A stretch of DNA of 7,931 nt from Novosphingobium sp. GTDB taxonomy: Bacteria; Pseudomonadota; Alphaproteobacteria; Sphingomonadales; Sphingomonadaceae. The notes under the pieces are model-generated. The model was not told the origin of the DNA. It ran no database searches and worked only from the letters and a program-made list of their open reading frames with translations. The DNA lies in contig JAURNJ010000315.1 of assembly GCA_030830245.1 (NCBI GenBank), forward strand, positions 1 through 7,931, given 5' to 3'. Positions 1 to 6,278 of the stretch are shown here, in pieces (positions within the stretch are counted from its first letter, which is position 1; each line of letters begins with the position of its first letter). Position numbers and translations under genes: made by a program.

Positions 1-666
1 GGCGGCCAGAACATGCACGAAGTCCGGCTTCACATAATCCAGCAACCGCTGATAATGGGTGATCAGCAGCACTGCCTTGTCAGGCTTGCGCATGATGGCG
101 TTGATGCCCGCGCCCACGATCTTGAGCGCGTCGATGTCGAGGCCCGAATCCGTTTCGTCGAGGATCGCCAGCTTCGGGTCGAGAATGCCCATCTGCACCA
201 TTTCGGCGCGCTTTTTCTCGCCGCCTGAAAAACCGACGTTCACCGGGCGTTTGAGCATGTCCATGTCGAGCCGCAGCAGCGCCGCCTTTTCCTTGGCGAG
301 CTTGAGAAATTCGCCCCCGGACAGCGGTTCCTCGCCGCGCTGCTTGCGCTGCGCATTGGCCGCCTCGCGCAGGAACTGGACGAAGGAAACACCGGGGATC
401 TCGACCGGATACTGGAATCCCAGGAAAAACCCGGCAGCGGCACGCTCGTACGGTTCGAGCGCGAGCAGGTCTTGCCCCAGAAACGTGACCGTGCCGCCCG
501 TCACCTCGTAACCGGGGCGACCGCCGAGCACATAGCCGAGCGTCGACTTGCCCGCGCCGTTCGGTCCCATGATCGCGTGGACCTCGCCCGCGTTCACGGC
601 GAGAGTCAGCCCCTTTAGGATGGGCTTGCCGGCGACAGTGGCGTGAAGGTCAGTGATCTGGAGCAT
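1..666 (-). CDS. sufC: SufC, Fe-S cluster assembly ATPase (3' end cut by window edge)
   Basis: Cytosolic ABC-type ATPase of the SUF pathway. In the family, SufC dimerises on SufB/SufD, and its ATP cycle opens the scaffold for iron-sulfur cluster building. Reading from 666 down to 1 gives 222 codons without a stop; the family is about 250 residues, so roughly the last 30 are missing. Visible motifs: Walker A GPNGAGKST (34-42), Q-loop Gln85 in GFQYP, the SufC-type signature FSGGEKKR (146-153), Walker B LAILDE (166-171), D-loop SGLD (174-177) and the switch His204 in LLITHY. All catalytic positions are intact. The ATG at 664-666 has an AGGA Shine-Dalgarno 6 nt upstream, and the N-terminus MLQITDLHA fits the family. 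The start lies inside the end of the DUF559-like gene (17-bp overlap), so translation is probably coupled. SufD and SufS would be expected next, outside the window. Confidence 0.96.
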   Translation of the reverse strand, partial: MLQITDLHATVAGKPILKGLTLAVNAGEVHAIMGPNGAGKSTLGYVLGGRPGYEVTGGTVTFLGQDLLALEPYERAAAGFFLGFQYPVEIPGVSFVQFLREAANAQRKQRGEEPLSGGEFLKLAKEKAALLRLDMDMLKRPVNVGFSGGEKKRAEMVQMGILDPKLAILDETDSGLDIDALKIVGAGINAIMRKPDKAVLLITHYQRLLDYVKPDFVHVLAA

Positions 667-1168
667 TGCTTTTCCTGTTGCGCGAAGTGCCCATGGCCGC
701 GCGATGCGCCCGCCGCGATTCCTGCTTGTCGGCGATGCGCAGCCGCATCCCGGCAGTGATCCGTTCGAGCACCGGATCGATGTTTTCGAGAATGTCGCTG
801 GCCTTGATCCACATCACCCGGATGCCCACCGCCTCGAGGCTCTTGTCGCGGCGCTTGGCCAAGGCCTCGTTCGCGCCCTCCTCGTCGATGGAGATCGCCA
901 TGCCGATGGGGTGGCAATTGAAATCGACGATGGCCGAGCCGACCACGGCATGCCGCGTGAACTTGTAGCGACCAAGATCGGCAGCGGCGAAGCGTGCGGC
1001 CAGCGCCTTGTGCGCCTCGCTCGAATGGCGGCGCATCTCGCGCGCTTGCGCGTGCAGGGCGTCGAGCCGCGATTCGGATATTTCCCAGCCGCGTCCGCGC
1101 TTCTTCAAAGAAGGTGCTTCGGCCTGCTGCGAAGGGTCGCGCAGCTTGAGGGTCGGCTTCTCGCTCAT
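650..1168 (-). CDS. DUF559-like (Vsr/PD-(D/E)XK-fold) protein of unknown role in SUF operon
   Basis: A 172-residue soluble protein between sufB and sufC. Residues 1-50 are charged and look poorly ordered ([10 protein letters not shown] at 21-30, then an Arg/Glu-rich helix). Residues about 51-138 align by eye with DUF559, a domain with the Vsr/restriction-endonuclease fold: YKFTRH (68-73), IVDFNC (80-85), AISID (91-95), then [11 protein letters not shown] (110-120) and [13 protein letters not shown] (125-137). The usual nuclease-like residues are largely lost. Where the family has E-x-D-G-G-x-H this protein has S93-I-D95-E-E-G-A, and the Asp normally found before the R..L..G segment is Ala; Asp82 and Asp95 remain. 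The tail (139-172) is basic. The ATG overlaps the sufB stop as ATGA, with AGGA 8 nt upstream. The tight coupling suggests a SUF-related job, but the function is unknown. Existence of the gene is near certain; the family call is by eye. Confidence 0.85.
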   Translation of the reverse strand: MSEKPTLKLRDPSQQAEAPSLKKRGRGWEISESRLDALHAQAREMRRHSSEAHKALAARFAAADLGRYKFTRHAVVGSAIVDFNCHPIGMAISIDEEGANEALAKRRDKSLEAVGIRVMWIKASDILENIDPVLERITAGMRLRIADKQESRRAHRAAMGTSRNRKSNAPDH

Positions 1169-2646
1169 CCCACGCTTCCTTCCAGCGAAATGCCAAGCAG
1201 CTTCTGCGCCTCGACCGCAAATTCCATCGGCAATTGCTGGAGCACTTCCTTGGCGAAGCCGTTGACGATCAAGGCCACGGCCTCCTCCTGCCCCAGCCCA
1301 CGCTGCATCGCGTAGAACAGCTGGTCGTCGGAAATCTTGCTGGTGGTCGCTTCGTGCTCGATCTGCGCGCTCGGGTTCTTCACCTCGATATAGGGCACGG
1401 TATGCGCGCCGCATTCGTGACCTAGCAGCAGCGAATCGCACTGGGTGAAATTGCGCACTCCGTCCGCCGAAGCGCCAACGCGCACCAGTCCGCGATAGGT
1501 GTTGCTGGACTTGCCCGCTGAAATGCCCTTCGAGATGATCGTCGAGCGCGAGCCGCGACCGTTGTGGATCATCTTCGTGCCGGTATCGGCCTGCTGGAAA
1601 TTGTTGGTCACGGCAACCGAGTAGAATTCGCCCACCGAATCCTCGCCGTTGAGCACGCACGAGGGATATTTCCAGGTGATCGCCGATCCGGTCTCGACCT
1701 GCGTCCAGCTCACCTTGCTGCGCGCGCCCTGGCACAGCGCCCGCTTCGTGACGAAATTGTAGATGCCGCCCTTGCCCTGTGCGTCGCCGGGATACCAGTT
1801 CTGCACGGTCGAATACTTGATCTCGGCATCGTCTAGCGCGACCAGCTCGACCACGGCAGCATGAAGCTGGTTCTCGTCGCGTTGCGGCGCGGTGCAGCCT
1901 TCGAGGTACGAGACATAGCTGCCCTTCTCGGCCACAATGAGGGTGCGCTCGAACTGGCCGGTATTCTCGGCATTGATGCGAAAATAGGTGGAAAGCTCCA
2001 TCGGGCAGCGCACGCCCTCCGGAATCCACACGAAGGTGCCGTCCGAAAACACTGCCGAGTTGAGGCAGGCGAAATAGTTGTCGTGCTGCGGCACCACGCG
2101 GCCCAACCACTTTTTCACAAGGTCGGGATATTCGCGGATCGCCTCCGAAATCGAGAGGAAGATCACGCCCGCCTTGCTCAATTCCTCGCGGAAGGTGGTG
2201 GCGACCGAAACCGAATCGAACACCGCATCAACCGCGACCTTGCGCGCACCCTCGACCCCGGCGAGCACCTTTTGCTCCTCAAGCGGAATGCCTAGCTTTT
2301 CGTAAATGCGCAGGATCTCGGGATCGACCTCGTCCAGCGATTCGAGCTTCGGCTTGGCCTTCGGCGCGGCGTAGTAATAGGCCTGCTGGTAATCGATGGG
2401 CGGAACATTGAGCTTGGCCCAGTCGGGCGGGGTCATCTCCAGCCAGCGGCGGAAGGCCTTGAGCCGCCAGTCGAGCATCCATTCCGGCTCGTCCTTCTTG
2501 CCCGAAATGAACCGCACCGTGTCTTCGGAAAGGCCCTTGGGGCCGAATTCGGTTTCGATGTCGGAGGACCAGCCGTGCTCGTAATCGGCTACTTTTGCGG
2601 CAGCATCGCGAGCCGCCTGGTCGCGCAGGTTGGCGTCGTCGGTCAT
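1165..2646 (-). CDS. sufB: SufB, Fe-S cluster scaffold subunit
   Basis: Scaffold subunit of the SufBC2D (or SufB2C2) complex in the cytosol, where sulfur and iron are combined into nascent clusters. The product is 493 residues, close to the 495 of E. coli SufB. Landmarks: the long N-terminal helical region (about 1-150), the central beta-helix, and a strongly conserved C-terminus. LEGCTAP (248-254) carries Cys251, probably the counterpart of the sulfur-accepting Cys254 of E. coli. NFTQCDS has Cys403 and IEHEATTS has His431/Glu432, matching E. coli Cys405, His433 and Glu434 with a constant two-residue offset; these are the reported cluster-forming residues. The protein ends in ISLEGSVG, typical of SufB. 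The ATG at 2644-2646 is chosen because GGAGG sits 7 nt upstream and it overlaps the regulator's stop (ATGA). The frame stays open further upstream, but that part lies over the regulator gene and is not SufB-like. Confidence 0.97.
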   Translation of the reverse strand: MTDDANLRDQAARDAAAKVADYEHGWSSDIETEFGPKGLSEDTVRFISGKKDEPEWMLDWRLKAFRRWLEMTPPDWAKLNVPPIDYQQAYYYAAPKAKPKLESLDEVDPEILRIYEKLGIPLEEQKVLAGVEGARKVAVDAVFDSVSVATTFREELSKAGVIFLSISEAIREYPDLVKKWLGRVVPQHDNYFACLNSAVFSDGTFVWIPEGVRCPMELSTYFRINAENTGQFERTLIVAEKGSYVSYLEGCTAPQRDENQLHAAVVELVALDDAEIKYSTVQNWYPGDAQGKGGIYNFVTKRALCQGARSKVSWTQVETGSAITWKYPSCVLNGEDSVGEFYSVAVTNNFQQADTGTKMIHNGRGSRSTIISKGISAGKSSNTYRGLVRVGASADGVRNFTQCDSLLLGHECGAHTVPYIEVKNPSAQIEHEATTSKISDDQLFYAMQRGLGQEEAVALIVNGFAKEVLQQLPMEFAVEAQKLLGISLEGSVG

Positions 2647-3086
2647 CGTCCTGCCTCCGCGAGTCGGGTGAGCGGGACTTCCGCAAGGGCGCCGCGCAGC
2701 GCCTCGTTGACCACCGGCCAATGACCGCGCACGCCGCAAGCCTCTTCCAGCGAGCAATCGTGGCGGCCCTGTTCGAGGCAGGCAGTCATGGCGATCGGCC
2801 CCTCGACCGCCTCGACGATATCGGCAAGGGAGATCGCGGCAGCCGGGCGCGCAAGACGGATGCCGCCGCCCACGCCCCGCGTCGAGTGAAGCAATCCAGC
2901 CGCGGTCAAACGGCTGACGAGCTTCTGCACGGTGGGTGCGGGAAGGCCGGTCTCTTCCGCGAGCTGCCCGGCAGACAGGCGCGCACGCTGTCCGCTGGCG
3001 AACGATTCGCCCGCTCCGCAACCGCAATGGCGCGAAGCGGCGGCCATGATGACAACGGCATAGTCGGCCATGGAGGATAGGCGCAT
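2643..3086 (-). CDS. Rrf2-family transcriptional regulator of the SUF operon
   Basis: A 147-residue winged-helix repressor, first gene of the SUF operon. The N-terminus [16 protein letters not shown] and the helix-turn-helix block [20 protein letters not shown] (37-56) followed by [18 protein letters not shown] (64-81) are classic Rrf2. [19 protein letters not shown] (85-103) leads into the metal/cluster-binding part: Cys103-x7-Cys111-x5-Cys117, with His122 nearby in VRGHW. IscR uses three Cys and one His for a 2Fe-2S cluster, so cluster sensing and feedback control of sufBC are likely (inference). A Gly/Cys-rich stretch with Cys21 and Cys23 ([17 protein letters not shown], 20-36) between the first helix and the recognition part seems longer than in typical Rrf2 proteins. 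The start at 3084-3086 has only a distant AGGA (12 nt away); the in-frame ATG five codons later has no better site and would cut the conserved MRLS. It resembles the SUF-associated Rrf2 branch rather than IscR itself. Confidence 0.93.
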   Translation of the reverse strand: MRLSSMADYAVVIMAAASRHCGCGAGESFASGQRARLSAGQLAEETGLPAPTVQKLVSRLTAAGLLHSTRGVGGGIRLARPAAAISLADIVEAVEGPIAMTACLEQGRHDCSLEEACGVRGHWPVVNEALRGALAEVPLTRLAEAGR

Positions 3087-3106
3087 TGTTTACCGGATTC
3101 CTGCTG

Positions 3107-3123
3107 CGGTCCAAATTGGACCG
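3107..3123. promoter_or_regulatory. 17-bp perfect palindrome, probable Rrf2 operator
   Basis: CGGTCCAAATTGGACCG is a perfect inverted repeat with 8-bp arms around one central base, 20 bp upstream of the regulator's start codon. Its layout (GC-rich outer arms, AT-rich centre) recalls the core of IscR/Rrf2 operators, where GACT and AGTC half-sites flank an AT stretch. Binding by the adjacent Rrf2 protein, giving autorepression of the SUF operon, is an inference from position and symmetry. Confidence 0.6.
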
Positions 3124-3127
3124 AATC

Positions 3128-3165
3128 ATTCCGGTTTCACCTAGGGTGGAAATATCCCGGTTTCA
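3128..3165. repeat. Imperfect 12-bp direct repeat (ATYCCGGTTTCA x2) in SUF promoter region
   Basis: ATTCCGGTTTCA (3128-3139) and ATCCCGGTTTCA (3154-3165) differ at one base and are offset by 26 bp, roughly two and a half helical turns. A related element in the opposite orientation, TACCGGATT (3091-3099), lies on the other side of the 17-bp palindrome. The elements may be half-sites for a second regulator or extend the Rrf2 operator. Chance similarity in a short region cannot be excluded. Confidence 0.4.
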
Positions 3166-3166
3166 A
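3138..3166 (-). promoter_or_regulatory. Weak candidate promoter for the SUF operon
   Basis: On the minus strand TTGAAA (3166-3161) has four of six bases of a -35 box. After a 17-bp spacer comes TAGGTG (3143-3138), a poor -10. This would start RNA near 3131 and put the 17-bp palindrome just downstream of the start, where a bound repressor would block transcription. An alternative -10 is AATGAT (3130-3125), but it lacks a good -35. Confidence 0.3.
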
Positions 3167-3215
3167 GGGATTTGCCTGCCCGAAGGTGCAGGTTTAACCA
3201 GAATGCAGGCGGGAT

Positions 3216-3250
3216 AAAAAAGACGGCTCCCCGACGATGTCGGGAAGCCG
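3216..3250 (-). terminator. Rho-independent terminator for a minus-strand RNA
   Basis: Read on the minus strand, CGGCTTCCCGAC (3250-3239) pairs with GTCGGGGAGCCG (3235-3224) around a 3-nt loop, followed by TC and six T (3221-3216). The stem has 12 pairs with one U-G wobble at 3245/3229. On the plus strand the same position is a C/A mismatch and no T-run follows, so the element acts for minus-strand RNA. It lies upstream of the SUF promoter and cannot belong to the SUF or pyrD messages, so it ends a separate transcript. Confidence 0.85.
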
Positions 3251-3331
3251 CTAGAAATCGAGAGGCTCGGGAGCAAAAGATTGGCCCGCAGCCCATCGGG
3301 TCGCCCCTGCCCCTTAAGGCAGGTTGCACTG
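3216..3331 (-). ncRNA. Candidate small RNA or terminated leader
   Basis: The terminator above needs a source transcript, and no convincing protein gene lies ahead of it on this strand. A TACAAT hexamer (3343-3338) would start RNA near 3331, giving about 115 nt. Within it are a stem CCTGCC/GGCAGG with a 6-nt loop (3323-3306), CCCG/CGGG (3300-3285), CGAG/CTCG with a 3-nt loop (3269-3259), and then the terminator hairpin. An A/T-rich single-stranded stretch (TCTTTTGC, near 3280-3273) could be an Hfq-like site. I do not recognise a known RNA family. It could instead be a prematurely ended leader that reads into SUF when the terminator fails. The 5' end is uncertain. Confidence 0.4.
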
Positions 3332-3337
3332 AGTCGA

Positions 3338-3366
3338 ATTGTAGGAATGCGACACTGCGGAAAATT
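3338..3366 (-). promoter_or_regulatory. Candidate promoter for the small RNA
   Basis: TACAAT (3343-3338, minus strand) matches five of six bases of the -10 consensus. The hexamer 17 bp upstream, AATTTT (3366-3361), is not a good -35, so support rests on the -10 and on the downstream terminator. Confidence 0.3.
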
Positions 3367-3444
3367 ACGCATCCGCTGTAATAAAGTTGCGCTGCATGCC
3401 TCCGCGTTTGTGCGCAGCCCTGCTCGCCGCTATCGCGCTCACCC
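3344..3444 (+). promoter_or_regulatory. pyrD upstream region, promoter only weakly visible
   Basis: This is the remaining part of the intergenic region, next to pyrD. The only promoter-like element is TGTAATAAA (3377-3385), a poor extended -10 without a recognisable -35. No purine-rich ribosome binding site precedes the pyrD ATG; the 30 bases before it are pyrimidine-rich. No PurR-like box, riboswitch or open frame with recognisable coding character was seen. Confidence 0.25.
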
Positions 3445-4485
3445 ATGATCTACAGCCTCCTGCGCCCGACCCTTTTCGCACTCGAAGCTGAACGTGCCCA
3501 TGCCCTGTCACATCTCGCGCTCAGGCTGATGCCGAAAGGACGCGAGATCCAACCCGGTGGGCCGCTCGCAACGCGAGTGGCAGGAATCGATTTCCCCTCG
3601 CCGCTGGGCATGGCCGCCGGATACGACAAGGATGCCGAATTGCCCGACGCCCTGCTTGGGCTCGGTTTCGGTTTTGTCGAGCTTGGCTCGATCACGCCGC
3701 TGCCGCAATCAGGCAACCCGAAGCCGCGACTGTTCCGCCTCGCCGAGGACCGCGCCATTATCAACCGCATGGGCTTCAACAATGGTGGCGGCGATGCGGC
3801 AGTTGCGCGGCTACGCAAGCGCAAGAGCGGGCGGGCCGGGCCGCGAGTGGTCGGCATCAACATCGGCGCGAACAAGGACGCGGCGAACCGGATCGACGAC
3901 TATGCCGCGATGGCCCGGCTGATGGCGCCTTTCGCGCATTATCTGGCGGTCAATGTGTCGAGCCCCAATACACCCGGCCTGCGCGCTCTTCAGGACGAGG
4001 CGGCGCTTACCGAACTGCTCGATGCAGTGATGCAGGCGCGCGGTGCTTCAGGACCGCCGATATTCCTGAAGGTCGCGCCCGACCTGGAACCTGCGGACAT
4101 CGACGCGATAGCCCGGGTGGCTATCGACAAGGGCTTGGGTGCCCTGATCGTCTCCAACACCACAATCAGCCGCCCACCGCTGCGCTCGCCCCATCGCGAC
4201 GAGGCTGGCGGCCTGTCGGGCGAACCCTTGCGCGAACTTGCGCTGCAAAGGCTACGCGATTTCCGCAAGGCGACAGGCGGGCAGGTGCCGCTGGTCGGCG
4301 TCGGCGGGATCGCCAGCGCTGAACACGCCTGGCAGCGCATCCGCGCCGGGGCCAGCCTGGTGCAGCTCTACAGCGCGCTGATCTATGAAGGGCCGGGACT
4401 GACGCGACGAATCAACCAGGGGCTGGAAGCGCTAATGCAGCGCGATGGCTTCGCTTCCATTGCCGAGGCAGTGGGAAGCGAATAG
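3445..4485 (+). CDS. pyrD: Dihydroorotate dehydrogenase (quinone), class 2
   Basis: FMN enzyme of the inner membrane that oxidises dihydroorotate to orotate and passes electrons to quinone, the fourth step of pyrimidine synthesis. The product is 346 residues, usual for class 2. The N-terminal helix MIYSLLRPTLFALEAERAHAL (about 1-40) is the membrane/quinone-tunnel extension that class 1 lacks. Conserved blocks: PLGMAAGYDKDAE (53-65), GSITPLPQSGNPKPRLFRL (81-99), INRMGFNN (106-113), the catalytic loop NVSSPNTPGLR (170-180) with Ser173 as base (E. coli Ser175), FLKVAPDL with Lys209, VSNTT (236-240), GGLSG (255-259), GVGGI (285-289) and GASLVQLYSALIYEGP (302-317) for FMN phosphate. The ATG is the only usable start before an in-frame stop at 3382, although no Shine-Dalgarno precedes it. 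The ggt gene follows after 9 nt, so the two are probably co-transcribed despite unrelated pathways. Confidence 0.97.
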   Translation: MIYSLLRPTLFALEAERAHALSHLALRLMPKGREIQPGGPLATRVAGIDFPSPLGMAAGYDKDAELPDALLGLGFGFVELGSITPLPQSGNPKPRLFRLAEDRAIINRMGFNNGGGDAAVARLRKRKSGRAGPRVVGINIGANKDAANRIDDYAAMARLMAPFAHYLAVNVSSPNTPGLRALQDEAALTELLDAVMQARGASGPPIFLKVAPDLEPADIDAIARVAIDKGLGALIVSNTTISRPPLRSPHRDEAGGLSGEPLRELALQRLRDFRKATGGQVPLVGVGGIASAEHAWQRIRAGASLVQLYSALIYEGPGLTRRINQGLEALMQRDGFASIAEAVGSE

Positions 4486-4494
4486 ACCGGCTCG

Positions 4495-6207
4495 ATGCTG
4501 CTTCGCATCACTACTCTCGCCCTCGCTTCGCTGTCGCTCGCTGCCTGCGCCACGGCTCCATCAGCCCGTCCGGCGAATGCGGACAGCGCCTCGACCTCGC
4601 TCGGGGCTGGCATGGTCAGCGCCGCCGACCCGCGCGCAGCCGAAGCGGGAGCGGAGATCCTTCGCAAGGGCGGCAATGCAACCGACGCGGCGATTGCAAC
4701 GATGCTGGCCTTGACCGTTGTCGAGCCGCAAAGCTCGGGGATCGGCGGCGGCGGCTTCTACGTCTGGGCCGACAACAGCGGCGCGGTCGAAACGCTGGAC
4801 GGGCGAGAGACTGCCCCGGCAGCTGCTGGTCCGGACTGGTTTCTCGGTCCCGACGGCAAGCCGATCCCGGGCCGCGAAGCCGTCCGCTCCGGGCTTTCGA
4901 TCGGCGTTCCCGGCAATGTCGCGCTCGCGGCCAAGGCCCAAGCCCGCCATGGCAGGCTTGGCTGGGCGAGGCTGTTCGACCCTGCGATCCGGCTGGCGCG
5001 CGATGGCTGGACGCTCTCTGATCGCGGGCGTGCTTTCCTGGAACGCAGCAAGGCAACCGCCAGCCGCACCCAGACCGGCAAGGCGCTCTATTTCGATGCG
5101 CAGGGCAATGCCCTGCCGGTCGGCACCGTGCTGACCAATCCGGCCCTGGCCACCACCCTTGAGCGTATCGCCAAGGGCGGCGCGAAGGCTTTCTACGAGG
5201 GTGAGGCCGGCACCATGCTCGCCGAAGTGATCGCCTTCGACACGCCGCGCCCAGTTGGCATGAGCGAGCGCGACGTTCACGGTTACACCGCCAAATGGCG
5301 CGAGCCGGTTTGCGGCACCTACCGCGCCCACCGTCTGTGCTCGATGGGTCCGCCCAGCTCGGGCGCGACCACGCTCATCGCCATTCTCGGCCAGCTCGAA
5401 CGCTTCGACTTGTCGCAGTTGCGCGCAGACAATCCCGTGTTCTGGCACCTTTTCGCCGAATCACAGCGGCTCGCCTATGCCGATCGTGAGCGGTTTCTCG
5501 CCGATCCGGATTTTGTCACGGTGCCCGTCGCCAAGCTGATCGAGCCTGGCTATCTCGCACGGCGCGGTGCGCTGATCCAGTCAGACAGGGTCCAGACAAC
5601 GGTCGGACCCGGGCTGGATGCGCCTGCACCCGATGGCAACGAACCGCCCGAAAAGGGCACCTCGCACTTTTCAATCGTCGATGGCGAAGGCAACGCCGTC
5701 AGCTTCACCTCGACCATCGAAGGACCGTTCGGTTCGGGCCTGATGCACCAGGGCTACTTCCTCAACAACGAGCTGACCGATTTCAGCATGCTGCCGGAGG
5801 TAGGGGGAAAGCCAGTCGCCAATCGGGTCGAAGGCGGCAAGCGGCCACGTAGCTCGATGACACCGACGGTGGTCTTTTCGCCCGACGGCAAGCTGATCGC
5901 CGTGATCGGCGCGGCAGGCGGCGGTACGATCCCGGTCCAGGTGGCGCGCACGATCATCGCCCTGATCGACTGGAAGCTGCCGGTCTCTCAAGCCCTCGCC
6001 GTGCCCGTGCTCTACTCACCCGAAGACACCGTGATCGTCGAGAAGGGCTCCGCGCTCGAAGCGATGATTCCAGCCTTGAAAGCGCTTGGACATGCGCGCT
6101 TGGTCGCCTTCGATCTGCCGTTGAAGACCAATGCCGTGACCATCGGCCCGGCCGGTCTCGATGGCGCGGGCGACCCACGAGGAGAAGGCGTGGCGGTCCG
6201 GCCATGA
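4495..6207 (+). CDS. ggt: Gamma-glutamyltransferase / glutathione hydrolase, lipoprotein precursor
   Basis: Cleaves the gamma-glutamyl bond of glutathione and related peptides, transferring the group to water or an acceptor; an Ntn-hydrolase that self-cleaves. The precursor is 570 residues, family-typical. The N-terminus MLLRITTLALASLSLAAC is a lipoprotein signal with lipobox LAAC (Cys18), so the enzyme should be lipid-anchored outside the inner membrane rather than freely periplasmic. Large-subunit marks: RKGGNATDAAIATMLALTVVEP (57-78), SSGIGGGGF (80-88), LDGRETAP (101-108) with substrate-binding Arg104. Self-cleavage is expected before Thr389 in KGTSHFSIVD, giving a small subunit of 182 residues. 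Small-subunit marks: NNELTDFS (424-431; Glu426 and Asp429), PRSSMTP (451-457; Ser453/Ser454) and GAAGGGTIP (472-480), the oxyanion/Gly pair region. All key residues are present. No clear Shine-Dalgarno is near the ATG; reinitiation after the pyrD stop, 9 nt upstream, is plausible. Confidence 0.96.
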   Translation: MLLRITTLALASLSLAACATAPSARPANADSASTSLGAGMVSAADPRAAEAGAEILRKGGNATDAAIATMLALTVVEPQSSGIGGGGFYVWADNSGAVETLDGRETAPAAAGPDWFLGPDGKPIPGREAVRSGLSIGVPGNVALAAKAQARHGRLGWARLFDPAIRLARDGWTLSDRGRAFLERSKATASRTQTGKALYFDAQGNALPVGTVLTNPALATTLERIAKGGAKAFYEGEAGTMLAEVIAFDTPRPVGMSERDVHGYTAKWREPVCGTYRAHRLCSMGPPSSGATTLIAILGQLERFDLSQLRADNPVFWHLFAESQRLAYADRERFLADPDFVTVPVAKLIEPGYLARRGALIQSDRVQTTVGPGLDAPAPDGNEPPEKGTSHFSIVDGEGNAVSFTSTIEGPFGSGLMHQGYFLNNELTDFSMLPEVGGKPVANRVEGGKRPRSSMTPTVVFSPDGKLIAVIGAAGGGTIPVQVARTIIALIDWKLPVSQALAVPVLYSPEDTVIVEKGSALEAMIPALKALGHARLVAFDLPLKTNAVTIGPAGLDGAGDPRGEGVAVRP

Positions 6208-6263
6208 CAGCGGGCTTGTAGCTGAGCCGACCCAGCCCTAAAATGCTGGCAAACATGCCTTCC

Positions 6264-6271
6264 GGAGAGGG
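6264..6271 (+). promoter_or_regulatory. Strong Shine-Dalgarno that fixes a GTG start
   Basis: GGAGAGGG ends 7 nt before the GTG at 6279. Two in-frame ATGs upstream (6243 and 6255) have no purine-rich site before them, and the 6255 frame would run through this ribosome site. The GTG is therefore the better start for the acyl-CoA synthetase. Confidence 0.75.
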
Positions 6272-6278
6272 TCGCCGC

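Noticed and set aside
1169..2110. A possible longer N-terminus for the DUF559-like gene (frame open back to 2110)
   Set aside because: The extension overlaps most of sufB in another frame and reads as Arg/Gly-rich non-protein sequence. The ATG at 1168 has a good ribosome site and the typical ATGA coupling.
2647..3129. A longer SufB start upstream of 2646
   Set aside because: The extra part lies over the Rrf2 gene and is not SufB-like. The start at 2646 gives family length, with GGAGG 7 nt upstream.
3141..3446. Small minus-strand open frames of 69 and 101 codons in the intergenic region (3163-3372 and 3141-3446)
   Set aside because: They have no convincing ribosome site, no recognisable domain, and run across the terminator hairpin. 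A structured RNA explains the region better.
4561..5448. A 295-codon minus-strand frame opposite ggt
   Set aside because: It is the antisense of conserved gamma-glutamyltransferase motifs, with biased composition and no domain.
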